The position numbers and the translations under genes were made by a program. DNA of 64,000 nt. Source: Porites lobata (Eukaryota; Cnidaria; Anthozoa; Scleractinia; Poritidae). The stretch spans positions 1,052,001 through 1,116,000 of the forward strand of contig CALNXK010000161.1 of assembly GCA_942486035.1 (NCBI GenBank), read 5' to 3'. Shown here piece by piece: positions 9,526 through 21,978 of this stretch. Each line of letters starts with the position of its first letter. The stretch's first letter is position 1. A model generated the notes under the pieces. The model was not told where the DNA came from and ran no database searches. It worked only from the letters and a program-made list of their open reading frames with translations.

Positions 9526-9934
9526 GCGTGACTGAGATCACTGTTTAGGGTTGCTTAAAAGAGGTTGACTTCCTTGATAAATCTCGTAGTTTATTATTGT
9601 TGCAGGTAGCATTAGAGACATTACGTTAGGCTCTGGCTAAATAGAGACAACTTGTTGTGGGTTGACGGGTCACTCGCCAACTCGAGCTACCTTGGGTGAG
9701 CTAACTTTTTCTACATTTTCTTCTTGGCGAACTGTTAACACTACAAACAAAACCTTAGCTGGTCTAGAAGGTTGACTCGCCTTTTTCGATAGTAGGGTCA
9801 GCCTTCTAGCCAGGCCAGCCTCGCCCGCCCAGCCGCAACAACTTGGTCAAGGGTAGTCTGAATAGCCTGTGTTGCAGCCGGCCCAAGCGTCGTCTAGACC
9901 ATTTATACAGAAGCTTTAGGGTGTTTGCGACGCA

Positions 9935-10030
9935 GTCTAAAATGTCAGCCGTCTCTACTCCCCACCCCCCGCCCCCAACGGGCTGAGGCGGGGGGATTGG
10001 TGGGGCGAAGAGACGGCTGGCATTTCAGAC
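9935..10030. repeat. Long hairpin, copy B
   Basis: Counterpart of 2251-2346 with the same arms and one or two base differences. Confidence 0.7.
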
Positions 10031-10574
10031 TAGGTCAAGAACAAGGCAAAGCAATCAGAGCATGCGCAAGCGATGTGTTCAGCCCTCATACAAATGATCG
10101 CTAAAGTTGACTCGGCTGGGAGAGTGGCCCTCTTCCCCGGTGCAACTTTCGCGTTAGCTTCAATACCGTTAAGTTCCGTTTATTGTGATCAGTGATATGG
10201 CGGAACTCGAAAACTACATACGTTGGGCAAAGCATCCTGGTGTTACTAAATTATCATCCAGGAAATTACAGACAAACCGGAAATGCCTACCATTCTAGCT
10301 TACAATCATACAGCAGCAACCGAGAATGGAGCTACTTTCATTTTCTTCTGTGAATACCACATAAATACTTTGTGCTTTAAATGAGATCTCCAGAGTTGTT
10401 ACAGACTGCGAGCAGTTTCTCTTTCTCTTCTGATTTAGTGAGGGGAGTGCACTCGCGCGAGCGTCCAGTGGCCTCTCCCGCCTCGCGCCAACAGTGACGC
10501 GCGTGGCAAAAAGGAGAAACTGCTCTTAGTATAGGGTGTTTGTATTATTTGGACTAAGTGGGTGGTAACTTATA

Positions 10575-10912
10575 GTACAGTAAAAAGCCGCGTGTAAGAA
10601 CCAATAAGTCTGACGAGAAAGCTTGTATTTTGGGGTAGTTACAGGCGATGTTATTAGGCTAGGTAGGTTCTTAAATTTCTGGGGAGGAGACATAGTCGAT
10701 AACTATCAGAACTATAAATTAAAAGTATTATCTTGTAATATAATACTTCTCGGTTAAACTATTATATCTACCATGGTGTAACTGTCACCCACATAAACCT
10801 TCTTGATTCTTCTTGGCTTAACAAATTGTTATATTTTTAGTCATTCAAGTGGCAAATATCCGCGAGCAGGTTCTTAAACCACTAGGTTCTTACACGCTGG
10901 TCTTATCTGTAA
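10575..10912. mobile_element. Short TIR element, copy B
   Basis: Counterpart of 2897-3232, with the same ends and only a few substitutions. Confidence 0.6.
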
Positions 10913-12030
10913 TTTATTCGGTAATTAAAGTGTGTTGAACACATTGCAGTAATTATTAAATAGTTTACCCACAGTAGTATTGTATTGAAAACCATATTTG
11001 TCGAACAATTCTTTTAAAGTATTAAACAGTTTACACACAGTGTATTGTTGAATTCACAACCATCTATTTCCAACAATTCTTTAAAATTTCATAATAAAAA
11101 ACTCCCCCCTCCGCCCCTTCCGAAAACGCGAAAAAACAAACAAATTTACCGCAAAGGATTGATTTCACTGGCCAAAATGGGTGAACTTACTTTCGGAACT
11201 TATTGAAAATTTTTTCTATTGTTTCCCCATTTGTAGACGTCCCTGTCAGGCAACTATAGTGGTGCGGTTACACGGGACACTTTTAGCGTGGTAAATGACC
11301 CTTTTACCGCGGGAAATTGGCGTGGTGCGTGTGACGCGACTTTCCCGAGATAAGTTTATAGTAACATAACAGGAAAAAAATACCCAGCAAATGGCTGCGA
11401 TTTACTGTGCACTGCAAATATGATATTATTTCCATTCTGCATGCATACGTTCTTACCTTACCTGATTTGCTATCCATTTGGTTTAATCATTTTCCTTATT
11501 ATCTCACCCTACATAATATACAGTCAGTTTTTTCATCAAACTTGTCATTATCTCATCACGTTTGCAACGATCCATCACAAGAAATCCTTGTTTCATGAAA
11601 GTGGAAATGTTATTTTCTAGAGAATAATGCCAATTTCAGAGGCAATATACATTGATAGCCATCTTCCTTGAGCTTTTTTATTGTTTTGATACGGATTTTC
11701 TCTGTCAACAGCATCAAAACAATTTTCACCGACGCAAACCTAAACTTCACGGAGGAATTGCTCGTGACGTCACAATGGCCAAGCTCTGCACGTGACGTCA
11801 CAGCGACCATGTTAGTGGTCAAGAACAAAAGCATTTCTCTCCTCAGGGAACCAAGCTATGTAAATTCTTCGGCTGGTTTGCAGGTGACGTCACGGTGGCC
11901 ATGTTGGTGGTCAAGATAAGCGGAAACACGCAAATACATGCGCGGAAGCGGACGTTACGCTGACGTATTTCCGGTTAAAGAGAGGTCACTGATTGTGCTA
12001 GTGATGTAATTTCGCAATACCTTAGATGGT

Positions 12031-12704
12031 CAAGTACTAACTATATGCCTTGCAATCTATCCAAGTGTAAAGAACTAGTTTTGAAGAGAAAAAGGACAAG
12101 CAAATCCTAGTCCTATTGCCGGTAATATAGAGCAGGTCGAATTTCTAGTGCTACTCGGAGTGACTTTCCAGGCCGATGGCAGATTTACAAGAACACATTA
12201 ACCCTTCGAAGCGAATAAGCGCCTCTATGTGTTAAGGAGGTTAAGGAAGGAAGGGTATAACCAAGTGGAAATTAATCATTTGTTTCAGTCTTTAGTTTTA
12301 CCTAAAATTTCGTATGGTTTACCGGTGTATGCAGCCTCCGTGCCTGAACTTAATACTGTGCAGCAGTTCCTTCGTAGATGTCATAAACGCCGTTTTATAT
12401 CCTATGCTATAGATATATATGATTTGCTTGAAAAAACAGACAGGTCAATCTCCAAGAGGATTAGTTGCCTACCTACTCATCCGCTTTATAATTTGTTGCC
12501 CAAAGTTAAAGAATCTTTAAAACGTCTGAGAACTCAAACAAGCCTACTTCCTTGTGTTTACTCGGAACGTTTTAAAGCTAGTTTTATTAATAGACTGTAA
12601 ATATACTTTTACTTTTTAAATTTCTAACTAATAATTTTAAACATGTAAATAAAGGTATGTATTTTTACTTGTATATTCAATAAAGACTTTAAGACTTTAA
12701 GAAG
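12031..12704 (+). pseudogene. LINE 3' fragment, copy B
   Basis: Same insertion as at 5505-6147. The longest intact frame (12229-12600) reads LRRLRKEGYNQVEINHLF, then FQSLVLPKISYGLPVYAAS and on to FKASFINRL, recognisable as the C-terminal end of a LINE reverse transcriptase. A small insertion near 12085 and a rearranged stretch around 12200-12230 break the upstream frame. The tail AATAAAGACTTTAAGACTTT is kept. Copy B retains about 20 bp before LPVYAAS that copy A has lost. Confidence 0.8.
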
Positions 12705-13293
12705 AACAAAATCATTTCTCTCCTCTGGGATTCATGTAAATTCTTCGAGAATTGACCCCCCAACATGGTGGCCTTGTCACGTAGTTGCAGACCAAGAAAG
12801 AGGAACGATTGACGACCCAGGCCAAACCCCTCTGTCCTGAGTTACATATATGATGCACGGAGCTGTAACAAGAAGAAGCGGGAAACTTGTATTTACTACT
12901 TCAATCAATGTCCAACGAGAAAAATTAAGGTACAAGTAAATGAAAATAACACTTAGTCTGCACACTCTGCACAGTCTGTTCACGGTCTGCAGTCTTGCAG
13001 TCTGCGTGGGCTGTGTTCTTTAACCGGAAATACGTCAGCGTAACGTCCGCTTCCGCGCATGTATTTGCGTGTTTCCGCTTTTTTACTGCTTTTTCCCTTG
13101 TAGTGGTTCCTGAACGGACAAGCAGGGTTTTTTAATCTGCCTGTTAAACGGTTGATAGATTCCTAAAGAAATGCATTCATTGTTTATCCGTCTTTTCTTT
13201 CGGGGATTACAGGGATGAAGTTACAAAATTTGGGGTAGCTGAAGTGCTTGAAATTTGTCCGTCCATCATCCAGGATCAAGACAGCCGATAAAC

Positions 13294-15414
13294 ATGGCCG
13301 CAAAGGGGCTGTCTTCTCCGTTATTGAACGATGATCCAGTAGAAAGAGTGCATGACGCTTTTGAGTCTGGAGATGCTGTTTTCCTTGGCGAGATCCTTCA
13401 ACAAATGAACGCGAGCGAAATAAATTCCGCGTTAGAAACAGAAACAGTTCATGTTTTAAAACCCAGTCGTTTTAAAGGTGACTCAATCAAATCCATACCA
13501 TTAATAGTTGCTGTTATAAATGGAGATCTTGATTGTGTGAAAGTTCTTCTAAAGCACAAACCAAACGTGGAAAGCAGATGCAAAGATGGCTTTTTCGAAG
13601 GATTCACTCCCCTGGGTATTTCTGCAGCACTCGGACATGCTGATGTTGTGAGTTGTTTGCTTGAAAATGGAGCTGCAGTTAACGCATGCGCCTTGATGTC
13701 AGCAAGCGAAAACGGACATGTTAAAGTAGCAACATCTCTTGTTGAACATGGTGCCAACCTTGATTTTCAAGATAAGGATGGTTGCACCCCTCTGATGAGA
13801 GCAAGTGAAAATAATCATGTTGAAATGGTTGCCTTTCTTGTTGAGCATGGGGCAAACATAGACCTTCAGGACAAAGATGGCCACACTCCACTTATGAAAG
13901 TATGCAAGACTGGTCATGCTGATATAGTAGCCTATCTTATTGAACATGGAGCTACAAAAGATTTTCAAGACAGGTGTGGTTGTACCCCCTTAATGATAGC
14001 AAGCAACTACAGTCATATGGAAAAAGTAAACTTTCTTGTTGAACAGGGGGCTAACTTGGATGTTCAAGACAACAATGGCAATACTGCCCTCCATTATGCT
14101 ATTCTTGGCAACTCTTCTGTTGCTGTTGACTCACTTTTGTCTTTTGGAGCATGCCAACTGTACAACAGTAACCGTTTAACACCTCTCCTTCTTGCTAGTA
14201 ATCACTGTAAGATTTCATTGGTGGAGGATTTAATCAAGCGACCAGAATGTTCAAGAGAGCAAAGAATTGATGCCCTAGAGCTCCTGGGTGCCTCCCTGTA
14301 TCTTACCGGAACAGCGCCTGAAGAAAGGGCAGCTTTTCAATACATAAAACGTGGAATGGAAGAGCGATTTCAAAACACCTCAGATCCCATATTGAAACAA
14401 CCTTTACAACCTGTTAAAGCATATCAAAATAAAATGGAGAGCCAAACCCTTGAGGAACTTGCTCAAATAGAAAGAGACATTTATGCCCTTGCGTTAGAAT
14501 GCTTCATCATTAAGGAGAGGATTCTTGGAGAGAACAACGTGGAACTTCTTGAAACAATTCGGAGTTTTATAACTCTATCGGACCTTCAATTTTGCGATGA
14601 AAGTTGTTATGACCTTTATGTAGGACTGTGCACGCGTGCAATGAAAATAGCACAGTGTTGTAATCAACCAGTCAGCATTGATATAGAAGGTTTATCATAT
14701 TTTTTTTGTGCTGTGTTTGAAGAAAGCAGAAATCTACCTAGTCAAACAGATGTACTTGAAGTGCTTGATCAAGTAATAACAGCATTTGTAAAAGAAAAGA
14801 CAACAGTGGAAAGTGGAAAAGAACTGACAAAATTATTTGGAAATATACTTCAACTTTTGCAGTTTTTTACCAAAGATGAACTTTGTGGAAACAACAAGAA
14901 TGCTAGTGTGTCATGTATACTACAGAAGCTATGTGCATTGAACCCACGTGACGAGGAAGGAAATACGTTGTTACACATTGCTGCCGCTAGTAGAGATCCA
15001 GCTAAGGGGCACAGGGGGAGGGGCGAGCCCACTTCATTGCTTGGATTTCCTTGTATTAAGACAGTGCAACTACTTTTAGATGCAGGTTTTAATGTAAATG
15101 CATTAAACAACAATGGAGATACACCACTTCACAGGGCAGCCATGTTTAATCCCTTTCACTGGACACAATACCATCGTATAACCAAGATGCTGAAGGTTCT
15201 TTTACTTGGAGGCGCTCATCTTGATTATACCAACAAGGATGGTTTGACAGCCGTGGACAAGAGCACAAATGTTCCAGCAAAAAACTTTCTTTCCTATCGA
15301 TATAACAAGACACTGTGTTTAAAATGTGTAAGTGCCAGGGCGGTGAAAAGATATGGCCTTCCTTATATTGGTGAGGTTCCAAAAAGCCTGGAAAAATATA
15401 TCAGTATGCATTGA
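13294..15414 (+). CDS. FEM1: FEM1-like CRL2 substrate receptor, gene 2
   Basis: Encodes 706 residues in one frame and is the tandem duplicate of gene 1. Role as for gene 1: ankyrin/TPR substrate adaptor of a Cullin-2 ligase, inferred from family. The N-terminal ankyrin block is almost identical to gene 1; the main cluster of changes is MEKVNF for GIVNLL-type residues in one repeat. The TPR and C-terminal halves differ much more: for example FITLSDLQFCDES replaces LTINDLQFGDES, KTTVESGK is shorter, and AKGHRGRGEPTSL replaces FTGHGWFSVPNPL. The tail keeps LKCVSARAV and VPKSLEKYI. The ATG in AACATGG matches that of gene 1. There are no internal stops, so it looks functional. Confidence 0.93.
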   Translation: MAAKGLSSPLLNDDPVERVHDAFESGDAVFLGEILQQMNASEINSALETETVHVLKPSRFKGDSIKSIPLIVAVINGDLDCVKVLLKHKPNVESRCKDGFFEGFTPLGISAALGHADVVSCLLENGAAVNACALMSASENGHVKVATSLVEHGANLDFQDKDGCTPLMRASENNHVEMVAFLVEHGANIDLQDKDGHTPLMKVCKTGHADIVAYLIEHGATKDFQDRCGCTPLMIASNYSHMEKVNFLVEQGANLDVQDNNGNTALHYAILGNSSVAVDSLLSFGACQLYNSNRLTPLLLASNHCKISLVEDLIKRPECSREQRIDALELLGASLYLTGTAPEERAAFQYIKRGMEERFQNTSDPILKQPLQPVKAYQNKMESQTLEELAQIERDIYALALECFIIKERILGENNVELLETIRSFITLSDLQFCDESCYDLYVGLCTRAMKIAQCCNQPVSIDIEGLSYFFCAVFEESRNLPSQTDVLEVLDQVITAFVKEKTTVESGKELTKLFGNILQLLQFFTKDELCGNNKNASVSCILQKLCALNPRDEEGNTLLHIAAASRDPAKGHRGRGEPTSLLGFPCIKTVQLLLDAGFNVNALNNNGDTPLHRAAMFNPFHWTQYHRITKMLKVLLLGGAHLDYTNKDGLTAVDKSTNVPAKNFLSYRYNKTLCLKCVSARAVKRYGLPYIGEVPKSLEKYISMH

Positions 15415-15462
15415 GACTAACAGAAATAATCTTTGTTTCCAGAGATTATTTCTATTTTCACC

Positions 15463-15705
15463 GCAGCAGGTTTAGTTTAGTGGGAGAGCAATAGATTGCA
15501 ATATGGGAGGTTGCAAGTGCAATGCCCGGCTCCAGACCAATACTCAGGGTCTTAAAAATAAAAGAGCTATGAAGGTGTTGCCATTGCCCTGCAAACAGCT
15601 ATAAGACCATCACATGGCTCAGATGACTTTGTATAAAGATGGCGGTCCTGTCTCCAGTAGGAGATACATTGACACTAAAAATAATATAGTGTCTTTTCTT
15701 TCTAG
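15463..15705 (+). mobile_element. tRNA-derived SINE, copy B
   Basis: Counterpart of 8921-9165; the head is further decayed (TTTAGTTTAGTGGGAGAGC). The CCAATACTCAGGGTCTTA body is preserved. Confidence 0.55.
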
Positions 15706-15975
15706 ATATGTCTTTACTGTTGTAAATATGCTAATTTTGATTCTGCAATTTTAGTTTTAAATTAGACCTACTCATTGCTATACTGCTGACTGAAGTCCAA
15801 TTTGGTCTGTCAACATTACTGAGTAACACTTTCACTCCCAGAATGAAAATGAGTCTTTTGAGGTGGTTCTAACCTTTAGAGTCTGTGCTATTATTTTGTT
15901 TCTTTAATGTTTTATAGAATAAAATTAAGAAACCATGTTACATGTTGACTTTGGCCAGTTAAGAATGCCAGGTAA

Positions 15976-16250
15976 CAGGAGTTGTGTATTATCAGGTTTA
16001 AAAACCTGCGGTGAAGCCAAGAGTTTTTAAACCTGATAATACATGAGTGCAAGTTTTTTGAACGGCTTCAAAATGTCTGAAACAGATTAACTCATTCTTG
16101 CACTAAAAAGTAGTTTTGGGGTTATTTTGGTTTAAAAAACTGGCCGTAAAGTTTAGCCATGTTTTTACCAGATATAAAGACAATCACTTAACAAAAGAAA
16201 TTATTTCTTTTGTTTTTTCTTTATGAATTATTACAGAGTTTTTGAACTTT
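15976..16250 (+). repeat. Interspersed repeat family R, copy 1
   Basis: Starts with a small palindrome, TATTATCAGGTTTAAAAAC and its complement, then GAACGGCTTCAAAAT, TCATTCTTGCACT and TTCTTTTGTTTTTTCTTTATGA. The same string of motifs in the same order recurs at 30367-30630. No ORF is seen. Confidence 0.75.
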
Positions 16251-16922
16251 ATTTAGGCCAGTATGATTACACCAAATTGGACAATGAAGTTACCAATAGA
16301 TTGATCATAACTAAAACAAAACGTTGTTTTATTGTACAGCTGATTGTACTTCAATGTTCTCATAGATCTTTACATTAACTGTAAATAAAAGTATTTGACA
16401 TACTGCATTCACTTCATAAGTAAAAAGACATCATTGATAGTATGCAGATCTTAATCCCAGAGACCACGTTTCACTTTACACCAGTGGATGGGCACCATCC
16501 TCACATGTGCATTGGGATTTAAGGGGAAAAAAGGGTTTCTCCTGGGAACGAGGTTGGCAGTCTGCTATCCAGTTTCTTTGGTCAGCAGATGGTCGACTTA
16601 AGAGTACAGGCTGTTTAAGACTCCAGATTTTAGACCATATCTTCCAGGCTCCAGATTAAAGTATGAGATCTCCCGGATAATCGCAATCGAAGTAGTTTTC
16701 TATTTCTTCAGTAGACTTGACTTTCTGACTTTAAAATTTCAAATACTGGTACCCTGTGAACAGGGAGCCTGTTCACAGGCTAAATTTAGAATATATTGCA
16801 TTGTTTGAACTATTTTGAAGTTAACATTGAGCGTTTCCTCATAACCTCTGGCATGCCATTGTAATAATCATGAACCAGTCATCTCAAATATACATTGCCT
16901 TCAACATCCTTTTTGCACGTTT
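16251..16922. other. Intergenic sequence without recognised gene
   Basis: AT-rich sequence with no convincing ORF or repeat. A short palindrome lies near 16750-16785 (ACCCTGTGAACAGGGAGCCTG region). Confidence 0.5.
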
Positions 16923-17640
16923 TAGTCCGGTGGCTTAGTGCAAAATTTTGGCGAGATCTATACAGAGCGGACAAAAGCACCAAACTTTGCATGGTTGTAC
17001 CTTAGGGTATGTTAGTCAATATTAGGATCGGTGCCCACAGCTGCCTCTTCAGGATTTGCAGCAACAGCTCGCTGAAGTTCTTCAACAACCTTCCATGATG
17101 GGTGCCCTGTGCTGAAAATTGCAATCACTTGTTTTTTGTCATTTTTTGATGAAAATCACATAAAAAGGGAAGTAGATGGAAAAAGAAACTGTATTAATGC
17201 TATTGTTATTGAAACCAATAACTAAAACAAGTCAACTTAATGATATAGCAATTATGATGTACCATGGTGGGTGTCCTGTGCTAAAAAATATCGATTCCTT
17301 TTTTTTTTGCCATTATTTTGATGAAAATCACATGAAGGACATGAAAAAAAAAAAGGAGTTGTATCATTATTGAAACCAATGAAAAAAACATGCCAGCTAA
17401 ATGGAAAATCTAAGGAAGATGTTTTCAGACGCGTACTCAGTCCCAAATAGCCTGTCAAGGTGGCGGCTGTGTCTTTTCATGGACTGTAAGCATCTACTAG
17501 AATAAATTGCCGTTTTTAAGGGGAAATTGTGTACAATTTGAATCACGACAGGTTAAAGTGAATTTTAAGTTCTTCTTGGTGATAAATTTGGCATCGAAAG
17601 CCACATTTTCTCTTCACATTTTGTGCCGATTATGAATGAC

Positions 17641-18004
17641 TACAGTCGACTCTCTCTTAACGGTCACCTCTATAAGACGGACACCTCTGTAAAACGGACA
17701 CCTTGAGTTGGTCCCTGCCTTTGCTTATTCCCTTTATTTGACTCTTCATAAGACGGACATCTCTCTAAGACGGACACTTAGCGCCGGTCCCAAAGCAGAG
17801 GCGGATCTAGGGGGAGGGTGCAGTGGGTGCGCACCCCCCCCTGAGATGACCTGCTGTTTTCTAATACAACTGGTATTCTGCCAAAAAAAAAAACTATGTG
17901 GTGTATTGGAGTTGAAGTAGAGCAAGAGACGAGTGCACCCCCTCCTAAAAAAAATCCTGGATCCGCCCCTGCAAAGGTGTCCGTCTTGGAGAGAGTTGAC
18001 TGTA
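17641..18004. mobile_element. MITE with TACAGTCGACTCTCTC ends
   Basis: Left end TACAGTCGACTCTCTC and right end GAGAGAGTTGACTGTA are inverted, with internal TAAGACGGACACC motifs repeated. It sits at the inner edge of the left arm of the composite element. It is itself interrupted by another element at 17796-17971. Confidence 0.75.
17796..17971. mobile_element. Nested 176-bp MITE with AGAGGCGGATC ends
   Basis: Ends AGAGGCGGATCTAGGGGGAG and GGATCCGCCCCTG are inverted, and CAAAG flanks it on both sides (17791-17795 and 17972-17976) as a likely target-site duplication. It is inserted in the MITE at 17641-18004, giving three levels of nesting. Confidence 0.7.
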
Positions 18005-18356
18005 TACTGAGTTTACTTTCGTACTGGTTAAAGTTAATAATAGTAAAAATAGCTTCTTTCTATAGCGCTCATATCCTGAGCACATGGTGCTTTACAATGT
18101 TAAAGAGCACAAAAAATTATATCTCGAGCATGAAATAACATATATTAAAATCTATTAGCAATTCACAAAGAACAAGAGAAGGAAACAAGAATTCATCTGT
18201 TTTAAAATTATTTTGCCTTTAAAGTTTATATATCTGATAATGATAATAAGTCATACAAAAAAAACTAAATATACATTACATTAGTATAGGTATATGATCT
18301 GCAGATATTAAAGACGTTTTACAAAAGTATTGACTTACTCTTATAAAAGTATTGAC

Positions 18357-18655
18357 TTACCCAGATATGTTCTCAGTCCTTTCTTTCAACTGGCTAAAGA
18401 TGGTGACTTGTGAAAATCTAGCTAAAGGTAGTGAGTTCCACAGTTTAGGGGGGCACACTGAAAAAGTCTTTTCCCCGTGAGTTTTCGAGGTTGTTCTAAG
18501 AGCTGCTGAGATGCGGACCACAAGTTCCTGGAAGGCCTTCAATAACTGTCCGCTAGATAGCTAGGTGGAAGGTTATTTAGTGATTTGAAAACTGACAAAA
18601 TAAGTTTAAAAACAACATGGTAACTAACAGGAAGCCAGTGAAGGTCAAATAAATG
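18357..18655 (-). pseudogene. LINE reverse transcriptase C-terminal relic
   Basis: On the minus strand the translation gives HWLPVSYHVVFKLILSVF, then KSLNNLPPSYLADSY and a stop, then in a shifted frame EKTFSVCPPKLWNSLPL. This order matches the C-terminal domain of LINE RTs. The frame break and missing upstream domains mark it as dead. It lies in the centre of the inverted-arm composite element. Confidence 0.7.
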
Positions 18656-19828
18656 ATGTGTTCGCAAAATTTACGAGTCCGAGTAACGATCCTGGGGGCA
18701 GTGTTCTGAACATATTATTAAAAGTTCCTTCAAGTGCATTTTTTTACAACCATAGAGCAAGGAATTGCAATTAATAGTCTGTTTTAGATGTAATAAAAGC
18801 ATGCACTGCAATTTCGCTAGACTCCTGTGTGAGGCACAATCTTATCTTTGATAAGTTCCTGAGTTGGTGAAACGATAATCTGCAAAAGAATGCTGAGACG
18901 TGGGTCAAACAGCACGTTGTCATCAAATACTACTCCCAGGCTTTGTTGGTGGTGGTTCTTAGCCTTGCATTACCCATAATGACGTCGCTAAAGGGTGGAC
19001 GGTACATCGACAAGATAAGCATGATTTCAGTCTTATGATTGAGTTTAAACTCGTTTCTACACACTAAGATGGAAATCAGTTGGGATCGTTGTCATATTTA
19101 CCTAGGGAGAGAATCGAAAAGAGAGGATCTGAGAAACCCATTAATTTAACGGAACAATTATTTATAGTACGTTCCTTGACAATTTACTAGAATTCAAGAA
19201 AGAGGACTGTGCCGTCTTGTTGCAATTATGTTTCATATTGAAATCACTACAGTAGTAAACAGGTTACTGAAGTGCAAAATGGCATCAATCCTGTCACCTT
19301 ACGTCCAAGTTAGAAAAAGCAAACTAGAACAGAGAAAAAAGCGTGTTGAAGCATATCAGAAACAGCAAGTTGGAGATTGTGGCACCAAACGAGCCTGTAA
19401 GGCTGACACTATAGTGGGACTGCAAAGTGTGTGCCTTTGTTTGTAACGAATACAGCTTAATATGAAGTTCGGCAAGTATAAAGAAATGTGTATCATTGTC
19501 CACTGCATTCGCTGTGTACTCAGTGAGTTCAACAAATGCTCTTGATTTATTTAATTTCTCGTCTTCCTCGGCCTTCCAAGCTGCTCCACTTTTCTTCTTG
19601 CGTTTCTCTGACATGTATGCCTATTTCGCACGTCAGCCTTTTTAGTACATTTTCAAGGAGCGTTCTATAAATTAATGCTTGTACCGTTAAACCAGTGGGC
19701 TTCTCAAATCTTCTTTTGTTGATTCTTGGCAAATATAACAACGATCCCAGTTAATATCCACCCTGGTGTGTAGAAAACATCTCAGCTTCAGAAACCTTCA
19801 ACTAACCAGTAAGTTAATAAACTCAGTA
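18656..19828. other. Remaining centre of the composite element
   Basis: No further domain is recognised. An open frame on the plus strand at 19228-19446 is short and lacks support. Confidence 0.4.
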
Positions 19829-21024
19829 TAGTCATTCATAATCGGCACAAAATATGAAGCAAAAATGTGGCTTTCGATAACAAATTTATCACCAAGAAGA
19901 GCTGAAAACTTCACTTAAACCTGTCGTGATTCAAATTGTGCACAATTTCCCCTAAAAAACGGCAATTTCGTGTAGCAGATACTTACAGTCCATGAAAAGA
20001 CACCTTCAAGCCGCCATCTTGAAAGGCTATTTGGGACTGAGTACGCGTCTGAAAACATCTTCCTTGGATTTTCCATTTAGTTGACTTGTTTTTATCATTG
20101 GTTTCAATAATAATACAATTTCTTCTTTTATTTTCTTGTCTTTCATGTGATTTTCATCAAAAAAATTGCAAAAATCAAGGAATTCATATTTTTTAGCACA
20201 GGATACCCACCATGGTACATCATAATTGCTGTATCGTTAAGTTGACTTGTTTTAGTCATTGGTTTCAATAACAATAGCATTAATACACTTTCGTTTTCCA
20301 TCTACTTTCCTTTTTATGTGATTTTCATCAAAAAATGGCAAAAAACAAGTGATTGCAATTTTTAGCACAGGGCACCCATCATGGAAGGTTGTTGAAGAAC
20401 TTCAGCGAGCTGTTGCTGCAAATCCTGAAGAGGTAGTTGTGAGCACCGATCCTAATATTGACTAACATGCCCTAAGCTACAACCATGCAAAGTTTGGTGC
20501 TTTTGTCCACTCTGTATAGATCTGAGCCTTTAGCCACCTGACTATTTTGTGTCATCACAAATTTGTGACGATCGGAGCCAACGAGTATGTTTTGCACAAA
20601 TGACGTCATGTACCATGCGTTATGACGTCATCTGTCACCCCTTCCCTATCAATTCTCAATATTTGAAGAAGTGGGGAGTTGACAGCCCTGCAATGCATCA
20701 TCGAACCAAGGGACATTTTGTGTCCAGCGGTTTTAGTGAAAACAAAGGTTTGTGGGAGTTGCTGTCTCGCGGGCTCACAAAACCTCCCTAAGGTCGATGG
20801 TATTTTGTATTTGCCATTAAGAATCCCCTTTTACTTTTCCTTGCGCGCGGTCTCGCGACCAAATTACCTCCCCTTCCCTTTCGTTTGATATCGATTGTTA
20901 TCGATGGCCTGCGAATACAGCAACCTCGTTCCCAGGTTCCTATCCTACCCGTCCTCCGAATAGCCGAATTTTGCGCCCATTTTCGTAAGCTATTTTATTG
21001 ACAGCAACAAAAAGCCTTTTGGAA

Positions 21025-21555
21025 TACCTTATTATAGGAAATGAACGCTCCATAAAATTAAGGTATTGGAAATTAACCCGAATTTAATGGAAAACGACTC
21101 TCGAATAAAGAAAATTAACGCGAAAGAGGAGGTAGAATTTCATAATAAAGGAAATTAACGCGATTAAGACACAGTTGGTGGTGACAACTGGAACAAATTT
21201 ATTTCAACACTGGATGTAAAAAAATTCAAAACTGAGCTGACATCACTTCTGACAGCGACAACGATGAAGATGAATTCGAAACTTGTAAACCTCTGCCTTA
21301 GCTTTTGTGAAAGATGAAAAACAAAGGGTAAATGGAAAGAAAGAAAGCTTATAGTTAATGTTTTTTAGGTGTAAAGAATGTCTGGACAGGTTCCAAAATT
21401 GGGGGTTAACTGGAAATTAAGAGCGCGGAAATTAACGCTGTACTTAATTAACGTCGCGGAAATTAACGCTCAACAAAATTAACGCGACTTAAATTAACGC
21501 GAATTTTAACGATTCGCGGTAATTTCATGGAACGTTAATTTCCTATAATAAGGTA
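21025..21555. mobile_element. TIR element upstream of FEM1 gene 3
   Basis: The ends TACCTTATTATAGGAAATGA and TTAATTTCCTATAATAAGGT are inverted for about 36 bp. Internally, GAAATTAACGC motifs are repeated many times. It is about 530 bp with no ORF, and ends about 420 bp before the chosen start of gene 3. Confidence 0.8.
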
Positions 21556-21978
21556 GACGTTTTTAGTTTGTATGTTTTGTTTTCCCAATTCAGACCATGT
21601 AATGTTCTCTAGAAAATTCATCAATTATGTATGCACGTGGATAAGACGAAATTTGAAAGAAACAGTTTTCTGGAATACTATCACGTGGTTTGAAAGAGGA
21701 AAAGAAACATACAAGCTAAGAAGGTCTATTGCTGTAAGGCGTGAAACTGCGCAGCTGTTACCGTTATATAAATCGCATCATCAGTTATGCCCTTTATTAT
21801 TCTAATAAGGCTCAGAACACGAAAATGTGACGTAAAACCGGCTAATTCGACAACAGCCAGAATATTAGGTTTCGAGGGGAACAAAACGGTCATAAAAAAA
21901 GTATTTACATCAAGTTATTGGCGCAGTAGTTTATTTCACGAGCTTGTGATCCGAAAACTAAGCCAAGAAAATTGGAAA

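Larger units (their letters stand above)
9524..15723. repeat. Segmental duplication, copy B (contains FEM1 gene 2)
   Basis: Tandem partner of 1840-9175. It carries the hairpin at 9935-10030, the TIR element at 10575-10912, the inverted 60-mers, the LINE fragment, FEM1 gene 2 and the SINE, in the same order. It lacks the 1.19 kb segment of copy A. Confidence 0.9.
16923..20544. mobile_element. Composite element with inverted arms of about 720 bp
   Basis: The left arm 16923-17643 and right arm 19829-20544 are inverted complements along their whole length; examples are TCTATACAGAGCGGACAAAA against its complement near 20500 and ACGCGTACTCAGTCCCAAAT against its complement near 20030. Each arm carries two tandem copies of a unit of about 170 bp around ATGATGGGTGCCCTGTGCT. 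The 2.2 kb centre holds nested elements and a LINE relic. No transposase ORF is visible, so it is probably a nonautonomous foldback-type DNA transposon. Confidence 0.8.

Noticed and set aside
21787..21978. 64-codon N-terminal extension of FEM1 gene 3
   Set aside because: It begins with an ATG but has no similarity to the other FEM1 N-termini, and its basic composition looks like 5' UTR read-through. It is not fully excluded.
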